Notes: generated by a model not told the origin, from the sequence alone. Positions 27,428 to 36,530 are shown, counted from the first letter of the stretch. The stretch is 64,000 nt of DNA from Leuconostoc citreum (GCF_004354555.1 NZ_PUFH01000004.1:62001-126000), one strand, 5' to 3'. Translations and numbers: made by a program.

Positions 27428-28362
27428 TGCAACCAGATTTTTTAACGACAACAAAACAATATTATCCAACACAAATGGGACATTTTCATGGGTTAATTCG
27501 CAGTAATCAGCTTAGTCACTTGTACCTATTTGTTGGACCGAGCCAGCAGACTAAGCTGGCTTTTTCGCATTGGCTAGCTTGGGAAGTTGTTGGTCCTAAT
27601 GAGCTAAATGCCATGCGCATTAATAAAAACGAACACCCAGATGTCAAAATAACACGACCAAGTTTACCTAAGAGTGGTAGTGGCACCAAGCGTACATGGA
27701 AAGTTGACCAAATTAGGAGTTTAAAACCTGAGTTTATTACTATGTCGCGAGAAAGTCCACGTAAAGTCTTTGTATTTGATGCTATTGAAACGTTACAAGC
27801 AGAAGCTGGTAATGCGTTACTGAAATATATTGAAGAACCAGCAGGGCCACAATTGATGGTAATGTTAGCAGAAAATGTTAATGATATTTTGCCAACAATC
27901 AAATCGCGTGCACAAATTGTACACCTGAGACCGGAAATACAATTAGATACACCGCACAACGATGAAACAATAGCAGATTTTGAGGCGTGGCAACAATTAA
28001 CCCGTAGCCTATTATTCAAATGGTTTGAGTTAATGATGCAAAGACGTATTGAAGCCTTTGTTTACGTGCAACAATATTTAGTTAGCCAATTAAAAGATGA
28101 ACAGCAGCAAGCATTATTTTTAAATTGGCTACATGAATTAACGCGCGATACCATTGTATTTGGTCAAATACCTGAAACACAGTTGAAATTTCCTAAGCTA
28201 ATTGGGCTATATAAAGTGCTAAATAAGCAGTATAATCAGGCACAATTAGTGAAAGCTAGCGATGCCATACTCAGAGATGATTTTTTTCGACAGTTTAATA
28301 TGACTTTACAAGCGCGACTTGAAAAAATAGTATTAGATGTTGCTATCGCGTTAGGAGCGTAA
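27427..28362 (+). CDS. holB: DNA polymerase III delta' subunit
   Basis: 311 residues, AAA+ fold of the clamp loader. The P-loop is degenerate (GPSQQTKLAF instead of GxxGxGKT), so it probably does not bind ATP. The Cys zinc module expected before HPDV is missing: the stretch reads ELNAMRINKNEHPDV. Sensor and arginine regions are visible (KYIEEPAGPQLMVML, LPTIKSRAQ). Starts on the darA stop (TAATG). Confidence 0.93.
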   Translation: MQPDFLTTTKQYYPTQMGHFHGLIRSNQLSHLYLFVGPSQQTKLAFSHWLAWEVVGPNELNAMRINKNEHPDVKITRPSLPKSGSGTKRTWKVDQIRSLKPEFITMSRESPRKVFVFDAIETLQAEAGNALLKYIEEPAGPQLMVMLAENVNDILPTIKSRAQIVHLRPEIQLDTPHNDETIADFEAWQQLTRSLLFKWFELMMQRRIEAFVYVQQYLVSQLKDEQQQALFLNWLHELTRDTIVFGQIPETQLKFPKLIGLYKVLNKQYNQAQLVKASDAILRDDFFRQFNMTLQARLEKIVLDVAIALGA

Positions 28363-28363
28363 C

Positions 28364-29239
28364 ATGAATCAACAAAAAAGCTTTGAAAAGCATGAGACGG
28401 GCACGTTGTTTTTAGTACCAACACCCATCGGTAATTTACAAGATATGACACCACGGGCAATTGATACTTTGAATGCAGTGGCCCTAATTGCAGCTGAGGA
28501 TACCCGACACACTCAGCAGTTATTGAACCACTTTGATATTGAAACAAAACAAACGAGCTTTCATGAGCACAATTGGCAGTCAAAAATACCGAGTTTAATT
28601 GCAACGCTTAGCCAAGGGGGGGATGTTGCACAGGTCAGTGACGCGGGAATGCCGTCTATCTCTGATCCTGGTAAAGAACTGGTTGCTGCAGCTGTGGAAA
28701 ACAATATACCAGTTGTCCCGATTCCTGGAGCAACAGCTGGTGTAACAGCTTTAATTGCAAGTGGTTTGGTGCCACAACCATTTTATTTTTATGGTTTTTT
28801 ACAAAGGAAAAATAGTGAACAACTGTCAGAATTAAAACAGTTATCCACAGTAAAAGATACGGTTATTTTTTATGAATCGCCGCATCGTTTAAAACAAACC
28901 TTAGCAAACATTCAAAAAGTAATGGGCAATGATAGACAAGTTGTTTTGGCGCGTGAATTAACTAAACGATATGAAGAATTTTTGCGAGGCCATATTGAAG
29001 AATTAGTTTTATGGTCCAAAAATAATGATATTCGTGGCGAATTCGTGGTGATGATTGCTGGTTTTACTGGTGCTAGCCAGTCTGAACCAGAGACAGATTT
29101 AACCATGTTATCTGTTCATGACGCGGTCTCAGCACTGGTAGCAAAGGGGCTTAAGCCAAATGCTGCGATTAAGCAAGTCGCAAAAGAACGGCAATTAGAT
29201 AGACAAGCAGTTTATACAGATTATCATGGGTTAATGTAA
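28364..29239 (+). CDS. rsmI: 16S rRNA (cytidine1402-2'-O)-methyltransferase
   Basis: 291 residues with the tetrapyrrole-methylase fold: LFLVPTPIGNLQDMTPRA, AEDTRHT, QVSDAGMPSISDPG and the FYESPHRL motif. It follows holB with no room for yabA or yaaT, which usually lie between them in Bacilli. GGAGC lies just before the ATG. Confidence 0.97.
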   Translation: MNQQKSFEKHETGTLFLVPTPIGNLQDMTPRAIDTLNAVALIAAEDTRHTQQLLNHFDIETKQTSFHEHNWQSKIPSLIATLSQGGDVAQVSDAGMPSISDPGKELVAAAVENNIPVVPIPGATAGVTALIASGLVPQPFYFYGFLQRKNSEQLSELKQLSTVKDTVIFYESPHRLKQTLANIQKVMGNDRQVVLARELTKRYEEFLRGHIEELVLWSKNNDIRGEFVVMIAGFTGASQSEPETDLTMLSVHDAVSALVAKGLKPNAAIKQVAKERQLDRQAVYTDYHGLM

Positions 29240-29249
29240 GGGGCAAAAA

Positions 29250-29987
29250 ATGAATTCTTTTGAAATTAAGCGTCGCGTTGAATATTACGAAGCCGACGTC
29301 ACAGGCAAGTTAGCTTTGCCAATGATATTAAATTGGGCTGTTTTAGCTTCTAAGTTACAGAGTGATGCGTTAGGTGTGGGACAATCAACACATTTAGCAC
29401 GTGGCTTGGGGTGGATTATTTTACAGTATGAGGTACATATTACCAGACGCCCAGCTGTCAATGAAGAAATTACGATTCAAACTTATGCCGCGAAATATAA
29501 TCCGTTTTTTGTGAGACGTCCGTTTGCATTTTTTGATGCACAGGGTGAGGAGATTATTCGCGTAGATTCAATTTGGACCATGATTGATATTAATAATCGA
29601 CGGATGGCGCGATTACCACAGGATATCGTTGATAAGTATCAAGCTGAACGCGTGAAGCAAATTCCGCGTATGCCCAATCCAATTAAAATTTTGCCGAGTG
29701 ATGACATGATCAGCAAAGATTATCACGTGCGCTACCTCGATATTGATGCTAATCAACATGTCAATAATTCGAAGTATTTTGAATGGATGCAAGATGTTGT
29801 CCCAACAGAATTTTTAGAAACCCATGAAATTACATCAATCAATCTAAAATATGAGAATGAAATACATTTAGGTCATACAATTCAATCACAAGTTGTGCTT
29901 GGCAATCAGTCCAGTAAGCATCGCATTATGTTGGGGGATGTTGTTAGTGCCGAGGCAGAATTCAATTGGCGTAACGTGACATTATAG
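29250..29987 (+). CDS. acyl-ACP thioesterase
   Basis: 245 residues with a double hot-dog fold of the plant-FatA-like family (PF01643): an N-terminal YYEADVTGKLALPMILNW and the second domain VRYLDIDANQHVNNSKYFEWM with the catalytic Asn/His region. It would release free fatty acids from acyl-ACP. It lies 10 bp after rsmI, last in that run. Confidence 0.92.
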   Translation: MNSFEIKRRVEYYEADVTGKLALPMILNWAVLASKLQSDALGVGQSTHLARGLGWIILQYEVHITRRPAVNEEITIQTYAAKYNPFFVRRPFAFFDAQGEEIIRVDSIWTMIDINNRRMARLPQDIVDKYQAERVKQIPRMPNPIKILPSDDMISKDYHVRYLDIDANQHVNNSKYFEWMQDVVPTEFLETHEITSINLKYENEIHLGHTIQSQVVLGNQSSKHRIMLGDVVSAEAEFNWRNVTL

Positions 29988-30027
29988 TGTACACTGAGAG
30001 TATCATTTTAGAATAAAGAGGCTTATT

Positions 30028-31020
30028 ATGTCAGTATTAGTACTAGGTGGTGCCGGTTACATTGGCTCACATATGGTCAAAACACTTGTTGAAGCTGGTC
30101 GTGAAGTGGTAGTTGTTGATGCTTTATTTACAGGACATCGTGACGCTGTAAATCCCGCGGCCAAGTTTTATCAAGTTGATATTCGCGATAAAGCAGCATT
30201 ATCGGCAGTATTTGAACAAGAAAATATTGAACAAGTTGTTCATTTTGCTGCTTTTTCAATCGTACCCGAATCAGTAGCAAATCCGCTGAAATATTTTGAT
30301 AACAATACAAGCGGTATGATAACGCTACTCGAAGTGATGAAAGCACATGATGTTAAGCAAATTGTGTTCTCATCAACAGCAGCAACTTATGGTAATCCTG
30401 TCAACATTCCAATCAAGGAAACGGATCCACAAAATCCAATTAACCCTTATGGTGAATCAAAGTTGATGATGGAAAAAATCATGGCTTGGTCTGACCAAGC
30501 TGATGGCGTGAAGTGGGTAGCCTTACGTTACTTCAACGTTGCTGGTGCAGCTGAAGATGGCACAATTGGTGAAGACCACAAGCCTGAAACTCATTTAGTG
30601 CCTATTATTTTGCAAGCTGGGTTGGGACAACGTGACTATATTGAAATGTTTGGCGATGATTATAAGACACCAGATGGCTTTAATGTTCGTGATTATGTTC
30701 ATGTCTTAGATTTGGCAGATGCACATATTCGTGCGCTAAAGTATTTGGCAGATGGGCATGATTCTAACCAATTCAACTTAGGGTCAGCAACTGGATTTTC
30801 AGTTAAAGAAATGGTTGAAGCCGCACGTGAAGCAACAGGTGTTGACATTCCAGCTAAAATTGGACCACGTCGTGCCGGGGACCCAGATATTTTGATTGCT
30901 AACTCTGACAAAGCCCGTGATGTGCTTGGTTGGGCGCCAAAATATGATAACGTACAAGACATTATTAAGACGGCTTGGAATTGGCACAAGAGTCATCCAA
31001 TGGGCTATAACGATAAGTAA
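30028..31020 (+). CDS. galE: UDP-glucose 4-epimerase
   Basis: 330 residues of extended SDR type: [13 protein letters not shown] motif, the Ser-Tyr-Lys set in SSTAATYG and [10 protein letters not shown], and RYFNVAGA. Converts UDP-galactose and UDP-glucose for galactose use and cell-surface sugars. Its own terminator follows; GAGG precedes the ATG. No other gal gene is nearby. Confidence 0.97.
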   Translation: MSVLVLGGAGYIGSHMVKTLVEAGREVVVVDALFTGHRDAVNPAAKFYQVDIRDKAALSAVFEQENIEQVVHFAAFSIVPESVANPLKYFDNNTSGMITLLEVMKAHDVKQIVFSSTAATYGNPVNIPIKETDPQNPINPYGESKLMMEKIMAWSDQADGVKWVALRYFNVAGAAEDGTIGEDHKPETHLVPIILQAGLGQRDYIEMFGDDYKTPDGFNVRDYVHVLDLADAHIRALKYLADGHDSNQFNLGSATGFSVKEMVEAAREATGVDIPAKIGPRRAGDPDILIANSDKARDVLGWAPKYDNVQDIIKTAWNWHKSHPMGYNDK

Positions 31021-31031
31021 ATTGCTAACAG

Positions 31032-31057
31032 AAAGAACAACCATTAGGTTGTTCTTT
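31032..31057 (+). terminator. terminator of galE
   Basis: AAAGAACAACC-ATTA-GGTTGTTCTTT, an 11-bp perfect stem ending in T. Confidence 0.88.
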
Positions 31058-31065
31058 TATTTGGT

Positions 31066-31118
31066 TTGACAAGAAAAGTAAAAGATGTTTTACTATATAT
31101 ATGTAAAATATCTTTTAC
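31066..31118 (+). promoter_or_regulatory. promoter with two tandem operators for the small XRE regulator
   Basis: TTGACA at 31066-31071 with TTTACT 17 bp downstream (31089-31094). Two copies of the palindrome GTAAAA-N4-TTTTAC lie at 31078-31093 and 31103-31118, centres 25 bp apart. The first covers the spacer and -10, the second the transcript start. This is the layout of negative autoregulation by the gene that follows. Confidence 0.75.
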
Positions 31119-31132
31119 ATAAGGAGTTGGCA

Positions 31133-31339
31133 TTGCATAACTATATCCGTAAGCGACGAAAAGAACGACATTTGTCACAGGACATGTTAGCCCAAAAGGC
31201 GAATGTCACGAGACAGACAATAAATGCTATTGAAAATGCAAAATATGACCCATCGTTAGCGTTAGCTTTTAAATTAGCCACAATATTAGAAACGACGGTG
31301 GATCAGTTATTTACCAAAAGTGAGGACGAGAATGATTAA
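31133..31339 (+). CDS. small XRE-family regulator (68 aa)
   Basis: TTG start at 31133 behind AAGGAG. The entire protein is one Cro/CI-type HTH (RRKERHLSQDMLAQKANVTR, QTINAIENAKYDPSLALAFKLA) of the YozG type. It overlaps the next gene by 8 bp. Very likely binds the two GTAAAA-N4-TTTTAC palindromes upstream. A longer reading from ATG 31085 would run through the second operator and is rejected. Confidence 0.88.
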   Translation: MHNYIRKRRKERHLSQDMLAQKANVTRQTINAIENAKYDPSLALAFKLATILETTVDQLFTKSEDEND

Positions 31340-31772
31340 CGTCAAAAAGAATGCACTCATGACAACACTTATGGTGTTTGGGCTACTCATCATTTTTGTG
31401 ACATACAGCGTGACAGGGAACATGGCATTATTTGCCATTTACTTTATTTATGGCATCGTGCTATTAAAATATTATAGGACACAAAAACAGACAATAGGCC
31501 AACTGTCTAAAAAAGCACAGCTGACTATTAAATTGGATGAATTATACAACGATGAGCGTGAATTAAATGCCATTATGATTGCCAACCGCTTTGCCACACA
31601 CGCTGCATTTAAGGTGTTGGCAATACTGGGTATTTTGTGTGTTAGTTTTTCACGATCATTGGATCAAATAACAATATCTTTATCCAGTGTGGGTATCGTG
31701 TTGTTAATACTTGCGTTTCTTTTGCAATTGTTTTATGTGACAAGATTATTTTATGAGCTACGTGATAATTGA
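31332..31772 (+). CDS. multi-pass membrane protein paired with the XRE regulator
   Basis: About 146 residues with four hydrophobic segments: two at the N-terminus (residues ~10-55) and two near the C-terminus (~95-140), separated by a charged loop that contains DELYNDERELNAIMIANR. GAGGACGA precedes ATG 31332. Such XRE/membrane pairs are common in Firmicutes (DUF2178 or DUF3796-like); the function is not known. Confidence 0.75.
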   Translation: MINVKKNALMTTLMVFGLLIIFVTYSVTGNMALFAIYFIYGIVLLKYYRTQKQTIGQLSKKAQLTIKLDELYNDERELNAIMIANRFATHAAFKVLAILGILCVSFSRSLDQITISLSSVGIVLLILAFLLQLFYVTRLFYELRDN

Positions 31773-31850
31773 CAGGCAAACAGTGAATTAAAACTATTGC
31801 GCAAAACAAAAATACATGATATAATATTTTTTGTTGTGAAAGCGACACAT

Positions 31851-31923
31851 GGACAGTTAGCTCAGTTGGTAGAGCAACGGACTCTTAATCCGTGGGTCCA
31901 GGGTTCGAGCCCCTGACTGTCCA
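31851..31923 (+). tRNA. tRNA-Lys(CTT)
   Basis: Acceptor GGACAGT pairs with ACTGTCC, D-arm AGCTCAGTTGGTAGAGC, anticodon loop CTCTTAA with CTT at positions 34-36, T-arm CAGGG-TTCGAGC-CCCTG. No encoded CCA. TATAAT at 31820-31825 with TTGCGC 17 bp upstream is the promoter. Confidence 0.95.
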
Positions 31924-31929
31924 CTAAGT

Positions 31930-31959
31930 AACCGATACAAATTGTATCGGTTTTTTTTT
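31930..31959 (+). terminator. terminator of tRNA-Lys
   Basis: AACCGATACAA with TTGTATCGGTT, followed by at least eight T. Confidence 0.92.
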
Positions 31960-32055
31960 ATGCACGGCTTAATGTGCCATGACGTGGTAGAATGAAAAGG
32001 TATGAAGCAAGTGAGTACCTTGCGATGTGGGCAAAACTATTGGGGAGTTAAACAC

Positions 32056-32814
32056 ATGATGGGACGACGTCAGATTTGGCAGAAGATTACACTTATCGTT
32101 ATTGTTATCGTAGTGGGCATACTAATTATTAGTTTTTTGCAGCCTACGCGTAAAAAAGCGCAGATGCAGACAACCACGACATCAAAAGCTGTATCTCAAG
32201 ATTCTGGGTTACCCAAACAGGCAAGCGTGTCAGATTGGCAACTTATTTTAGTTAATAAACAGCACGCACGGCAATCAGAAATACCTTTTACGCATGTTAC
32301 TGTGGATGATAAACAGATGGATAAACGCATTGTGGCGCCGTTAGCAGCATTTCGACAAGCTGCTCAAAGAGCAGGTTATGCCACCACGCTTGTTTCAGCG
32401 TATCGATCAATAGCTTACCAAACACAAGTGTATGATCAGTCCATTGCGCAACATGAAGCCAATGGTATGGCCCATGATCAAGCCGTCAAACTAACGCAAA
32501 CAGTCATCCAAACGCCAGGTTCATCAGAGCATCAAACCGGGTTAGCGGTTGATTTAGCAGGCACAGATGCAGTGGCAAAATATCCACAATTAATGGCGCA
32601 AATGGATGAATTTAAGTCACAGCAGTGGCTAATTCAACATGCACCAGCGTATGGTTTCATTTTACGTTATCCGAGCGATAAACAAGCCATAAGTGAGACA
32701 GGAATCGATTATGAATCATGGCATTTTCGCTATGTTGGTATTGACAATGCACAGTATATCACTAAACATCACTTGACCTTAGAAAAGTATTTGTCACAAT
32801 TACGACAACGTTAA
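32056..32814 (+). CDS. membrane-anchored D,D-carboxypeptidase (VanY/LdcB family)
   Basis: About 252 residues from ATG 32056, which has TGGGGAG 8 bp upstream; an ATG at 32002 lacks a site. One membrane anchor (residues ~12-34), a linker, then a VanY domain with zinc motif SSEHQTGLAVD and the second ligand in ESWHFRYVG. It trims D-Ala (or a related residue) from peptidoglycan stems outside the membrane. Monocistronic. Confidence 0.92.
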   Translation: MMGRRQIWQKITLIVIVIVVGILIISFLQPTRKKAQMQTTTTSKAVSQDSGLPKQASVSDWQLILVNKQHARQSEIPFTHVTVDDKQMDKRIVAPLAAFRQAAQRAGYATTLVSAYRSIAYQTQVYDQSIAQHEANGMAHDQAVKLTQTVIQTPGSSEHQTGLAVDLAGTDAVAKYPQLMAQMDEFKSQQWLIQHAPAYGFILRYPSDKQAISETGIDYESWHFRYVGIDNAQYITKHHLTLEKYLSQLRQR

Positions 32815-32883
32815 TTCTGAAAAATAGGCCGAATTTTGATATACTAGTTAGGGACTAAATTAATAGAAATTAGGAGAATTGGC

Positions 32884-33525
32884 ATGATCGTATTATCAGG
32901 CACTATTGGCGCCGGCAAAACAAGTTTAACGGAAATGTTAGCAGAACACTTGGGTTCAGAGGCGTTTTATGAAAGTGTAGATGATAATCCGATTTTGCCA
33001 CTTTTTTATGAAAACCCTAAAAAATATGGCTTTTTATTACAGATTTATTTTCTAAACAAGCGACTATCGCAAATTCAAGTTGCACAAGCAACTGGGCGTC
33101 ATAACATTTTAGATCGCTCAATATATGAAGATGCGCTGCTGTTTCAATTAACGGCTGATTTAGATCGGGCAACACAAACAGAAGTTGATATATATAAATC
33201 ACTACTAGATAATATGATGGCTGAGATTGCTGGTACAGCAAATCTGAAAAACCCAGAACTTTTAATTCATGTACGTGTTAGTTTTGAGACAATGTTAACA
33301 CGTATAAAAAAACGCGGACGCTCATTTGAACAAATCGATGAAAATCCTGGGTTATATGCTTACTATAAAGAACTTAACAAACGTTATGATGATTGGTTTG
33401 CAGCGTATGACCGCTCGCCAAAAATCCAAATTGATGGTGATCACTATGATTTTGTGACTAACACCACAGCACGTGATCAAGTATTAGCAGCAATTGATGA
33501 TAAATTGTCAACATTGAAAGATTAA
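32884..33525 (+). CDS. deoxynucleoside kinase (dAdo/dCyd/dGuo type)
   Basis: 213 residues: P-loop LSGTIGAGKTSL, the substrate Glu in ESVDDNPILP, and the ERS-like motif NILDRSIYEDALLF. These are typical of the dCK/dGK family used for nucleoside salvage in lactic acid bacteria. AGGAGAA precedes the ATG and an extended -10 (TGATATACT, 32837-32845) lies upstream. Substrate preference cannot be read. Confidence 0.93.
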   Translation: MIVLSGTIGAGKTSLTEMLAEHLGSEAFYESVDDNPILPLFYENPKKYGFLLQIYFLNKRLSQIQVAQATGRHNILDRSIYEDALLFQLTADLDRATQTEVDIYKSLLDNMMAEIAGTANLKNPELLIHVRVSFETMLTRIKKRGRSFEQIDENPGLYAYYKELNKRYDDWFAAYDRSPKIQIDGDHYDFVTNTTARDQVLAAIDDKLSTLKD

Positions 33526-33568
33526 GTTGCTGTCAGTATATCCAATTGCTTTAAGTAAAGGAGCGACT

Positions 33569-34336
33569 ATGTCAACATATGGTTTTATTGGTACTGGTAA
33601 TATGGCACAAGCCATGATGAAAGGCCTATTGCGTCAAGGTGTCCCAGCAAAAGATATCCACATCACTTCACCGCGTTCTGCTGAAAAATTGGCGGCAGAA
33701 TTAGGGGTTGTGGCTATGTCGCCAGAATCATTGGTAGCTGCCAGTGATCTCGTTGTTTTAGCTTTTTTGCCTAACCAATTAGAGAAAATTGTTCAGCCAT
33801 TAAATTTGCAAGATAAGTTAGTAGTTTCTGTGTTAGCAGGTGTTACACTTGAAACGCTTTCTGCGGCGACAAAGTCAACTCAAATTGTACGCACATTACC
33901 TAATGTCAATGTGGCAATTAATCAAGGGGTTATTGCGTATGCAAGTACAGTATTATCGGCAACGCATGAGAAAGTATTTCAACAATTTGTTGACAGCTTA
34001 GGGCAGCATTTTGATGTGAGTGAATCCCAGTTTGCAACTTTTTCTGCAGTTGCAGGTTCTGGACCAGCCTATGTTTTCAAGTTTATTGATGCGTTAGCTC
34101 AGGCAGGAACGCAAAATGGTTTAGAAGCAACACTGGCTACAAAGATAGCCACACAAACTGTCCTTGGCTCAGCTGAAATGCTGACACAAAGTGACTTAAC
34201 AGCACAAGCCTTGCAAAATGCAGTGGCCTCACCTGGGGGTTCAACCCGTGCTGGCTTGGACGATTTTGATACCCAAAATTTTGACGCAGTTGTTGCGCAT
34301 GCCATTTTAGCAACAATAAAGCATAAGCATCTTTAA
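33569..34336 (+). CDS. proC: pyrroline-5-carboxylate reductase
   Basis: Last step of proline synthesis. 255 residues: N-terminal NAD(P) motif GFIGTGNMAQAMMKGL, and the C-terminal dimer domain with the family signature region SPGGSTRAGLDDF. AAAGGAG lies before ATG 33569. An extended reading from 33527 begins between the genes and is rejected. proA and proB are not in this window. Confidence 0.96.
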   Translation: MSTYGFIGTGNMAQAMMKGLLRQGVPAKDIHITSPRSAEKLAAELGVVAMSPESLVAASDLVVLAFLPNQLEKIVQPLNLQDKLVVSVLAGVTLETLSAATKSTQIVRTLPNVNVAINQGVIAYASTVLSATHEKVFQQFVDSLGQHFDVSESQFATFSAVAGSGPAYVFKFIDALAQAGTQNGLEATLATKIATQTVLGSAEMLTQSDLTAQALQNAVASPGGSTRAGLDDFDTQNFDAVVAHAILATIKHKHL

Positions 34337-34346
34337 TCTTTGCACA

Positions 34347-34386
34347 AAAGAAAACCGCTCAATGTATTATTGAGCGGTTTTCTTTA
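34347..34386. terminator. bidirectional terminator between proC and pepS
   Basis: A 17-bp stem (AAAGAAAACCGCTCAAT and its complement) with loop GTATT, A-run on the left and T-run on the right. It serves both converging genes. Confidence 0.93.
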
Positions 34387-34389
34387 TTG

Positions 34390-35619
34390 TTAGGCCCAAT
34401 CACCGTTACGGAAAACGGGAACGCTGTGATTGTCTTGTGTTATCCCATCAATCATCATATCAGATGAACCAATCATGAAGTCGACATGTACATCGGAGAT
34501 GTTCCAACCACGGCTAGCCAAAGATTCGGGACTAGCAGTTTTACCATCTGAGATGTTCGAAGCATAGGCTGCGCCAATTGCTAAGTGGTCTGAAGCATTT
34601 TCATCAAAGAGTGTGTTATAGAATAAAATACCACTTTGTGAAATCGGTGATGGATCAGGCACAAGCGATACTTCGCCCAATGACTTTGACCCATCATCTG
34701 TCTCAATCAATTGCTTCAAGACGTTTTCACCTCTTGTTGCTGTCGCGTCAATGATACGGCCATCTTTAAAATCCAGTGCAATGTTGTCAATGAGGTTACC
34801 TTGATATGATAGAGGCATAGTGGCTGCGACATGACCATCAATGTGACGATTGTCAGGGGCAGTGAAAACTTCTTCGGTTGGCATATTTGGAATAAAGATA
34901 TTACCGGCTTTATCTTGTGAAATAGCAGCTTCCCAAATATGGCCTTCAGCTAAACCAATTGTAAAGTCTGATTTAGCATTTTTATAATGGAGCGCTTTAA
35001 AGTTTTGTTGATTCAGCCAATCCGCCTTGGCTTGTAATTTTTTGATGTGGTGATTCCAATGATCGATGGCGTCTGATGTGTCATCGATACGTACATCTTT
35101 CAAAATCTCTTCCCATAGGCGATTAACAGCAGCTTGACCAGACAAATCTGGGAAAACTTTTTCAGCCCATGCTTGCCCAGCCGCAGCGACAACTAGCCAG
35201 GAAATATCATCCTTCATTGTTGCTTCACGCACACTTGTAAAGGCCTTTTGATTGGCTTTGGTCATTGTCTGCAAACGTGTTGAATCAACGCCAGCAAGAC
35301 CATCTGGGTCCTGCGATACAAGCGAAATACGTGAAGCGTTATTAGCCATTAGCGTATTAGCTTTTAAGATATCATATTCTGGGACATTCGCTAAACGTTC
35401 CAAGGATGTATGTGTTAAAAACGCCTTATTGATTTGTTGATCAGACCATTCTAAGACAACTTCATGTGCACCAGCACGATAAGCCGCGGCAACAATCTTA
35501 CGTGCAAAATAAGCTTCATCAACGGCGGCGTAGAGTATGATAGTTTGGCCCGGTTGAACGTTCACACCGCGTTTAACAATTAATTCAGCATATTGGTCTA
35601 ATTTGTGGTCAAGTGTCAT
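34390..35619 (-). CDS. pepS: aminopeptidase PepS (M29 family)
   Basis: 409 residues, metallo-aminopeptidase of the T/PepS/AmpS family. Visible features are the N-terminal KLDQYAELIVKRGVNVQPGQ, the metal/catalytic Glu and His in the second half (for example GRIIDATATRGE, SDHLAIGAAYA) and the terminal VHVDFMIGSSDMMIDG. It releases N-terminal residues from peptides in the cytoplasm. No Shine-Dalgarno is seen just upstream of the ATG. Confidence 0.96.
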   Translation of the reverse strand: MTLDHKLDQYAELIVKRGVNVQPGQTIILYAAVDEAYFARKIVAAAYRAGAHEVVLEWSDQQINKAFLTHTSLERLANVPEYDILKANTLMANNASRISLVSQDPDGLAGVDSTRLQTMTKANQKAFTSVREATMKDDISWLVVAAAGQAWAEKVFPDLSGQAAVNRLWEEILKDVRIDDTSDAIDHWNHHIKKLQAKADWLNQQNFKALHYKNAKSDFTIGLAEGHIWEAAISQDKAGNIFIPNMPTEEVFTAPDNRHIDGHVAATMPLSYQGNLIDNIALDFKDGRIIDATATRGENVLKQLIETDDGSKSLGEVSLVPDPSPISQSGILFYNTLFDENASDHLAIGAAYASNISDGKTASPESLASRGWNISDVHVDFMIGSSDMMIDGITQDNHSVPVFRNGDWA

Positions 35620-35789
35620 GTTTTTTAGTAATGTCAGATGTTATTTATCTAACGTTTCCCTTCATTTTTTAAAAATAATATCATCATTATCTCATGAAAA
35701 ATATAAGACATCAACTACTGTGATATTTGTGACCTAAGCTTAATGTATTTTATGAGCGTTTGGCTAAGAAATTTTGTATAATTAATATT

Positions 35790-36530
35790 ATGACAAATAA
35801 CACTGAAACCCCAAAAAAAGTTAAGACTAAAAAATCTTTGTCGCTCATTACCTGGCTAATTATTATTGTTGGTATTATAGCAACAATTGTCATTTGGCTA
35901 ATGGCCAAACCACCAATTACTGTTGTGAAAAACACGGCACCAAGTGGTTTTAGTGTTCAAGGTGTTGCCATTAACCAAACTTCAGGTTATGTGGATTATA
36001 ATAATCTAGCAACAAATGGCATTGATTTTACCTACTTGCGTGCAACTTCAGGGGTTACTTTTGCAGATGATGGTTACCAGGCAAGCTATGACCGCGCGCA
36101 AGGGGCACATTTGAAAGTCGGGAGTATTCAAGTATATGATGCGAGTGTTGACGCTGCAACACAGGCACAATATTTCATTGATAAAGTTGGCAATAATATT
36201 GGGCAATTACCAATTGCCATTTATGTAACTAATGATCAAATTGCTACGAAAAGCAGCAAAGAACGATTAGCCGTACTTATTCAGTCGCTGTCTACACATT
36301 ATAATCGCGATATTGTCATTTACACGACACCTAACGTGCAACAACAATTAAACCAAGTCATCAAAAAGACAAAATATTGGTTAATTGCAGATAATACTGA
36401 TAATAGAGCAACAGCAAATCAATTTATTCAGTATAGTGAAGATCATACAATTGGTAAGGGCTTGAAGGCTGTTAAAATGCCAACCAGTGTATTTAATGGT
36501 ACAAGACAACAATTTAAGGAGATAAAATGA
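35790..36530 (+). CDS. membrane-anchored GH25-lysozyme-fold protein, probable pseudoenzyme
   Basis: About 246 residues: a cytoplasmic Lys-rich head, one membrane segment (~20-42), then a domain that follows the GH25 muramidase pattern (GxDxSxxQGxIDW..., KATEG...). The key carboxylates are lost: GVAINQTSGYVDY stands for GIDVSxWQGxIDW, and RATSG stands for KATEG. It may bind rather than cut peptidoglycan. No ribosome site; TATAAT (35777-35782) ends 7 bases before the ATG, so a leaderless mRNA is possible. It overlaps the next gene by 4 bp. Confidence 0.7.
   Translation: MTNNTETPKKVKTKKSLSLITWLIIIVGIIATIVIWLMAKPPITVVKNTAPSGFSVQGVAINQTSGYVDYNNLATNGIDFTYLRATSGVTFADDGYQASYDRAQGAHLKVGSIQVYDASVDAATQAQYFIDKVGNNIGQLPIAIYVTNDQIATKSSKERLAVLIQSLSTHYNRDIVIYTTPNVQQQLNQVIKKTKYWLIADNTDNRATANQFIQYSEDHTIGKGLKAVKMPTSVFNGTRQQFKEIK

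Noticed and set aside
27516-28019. Minus-strand ORF of 167 codons inside holB
   Set aside because: Long but antisense to a clear DNA polymerase delta' gene in a conserved operon.
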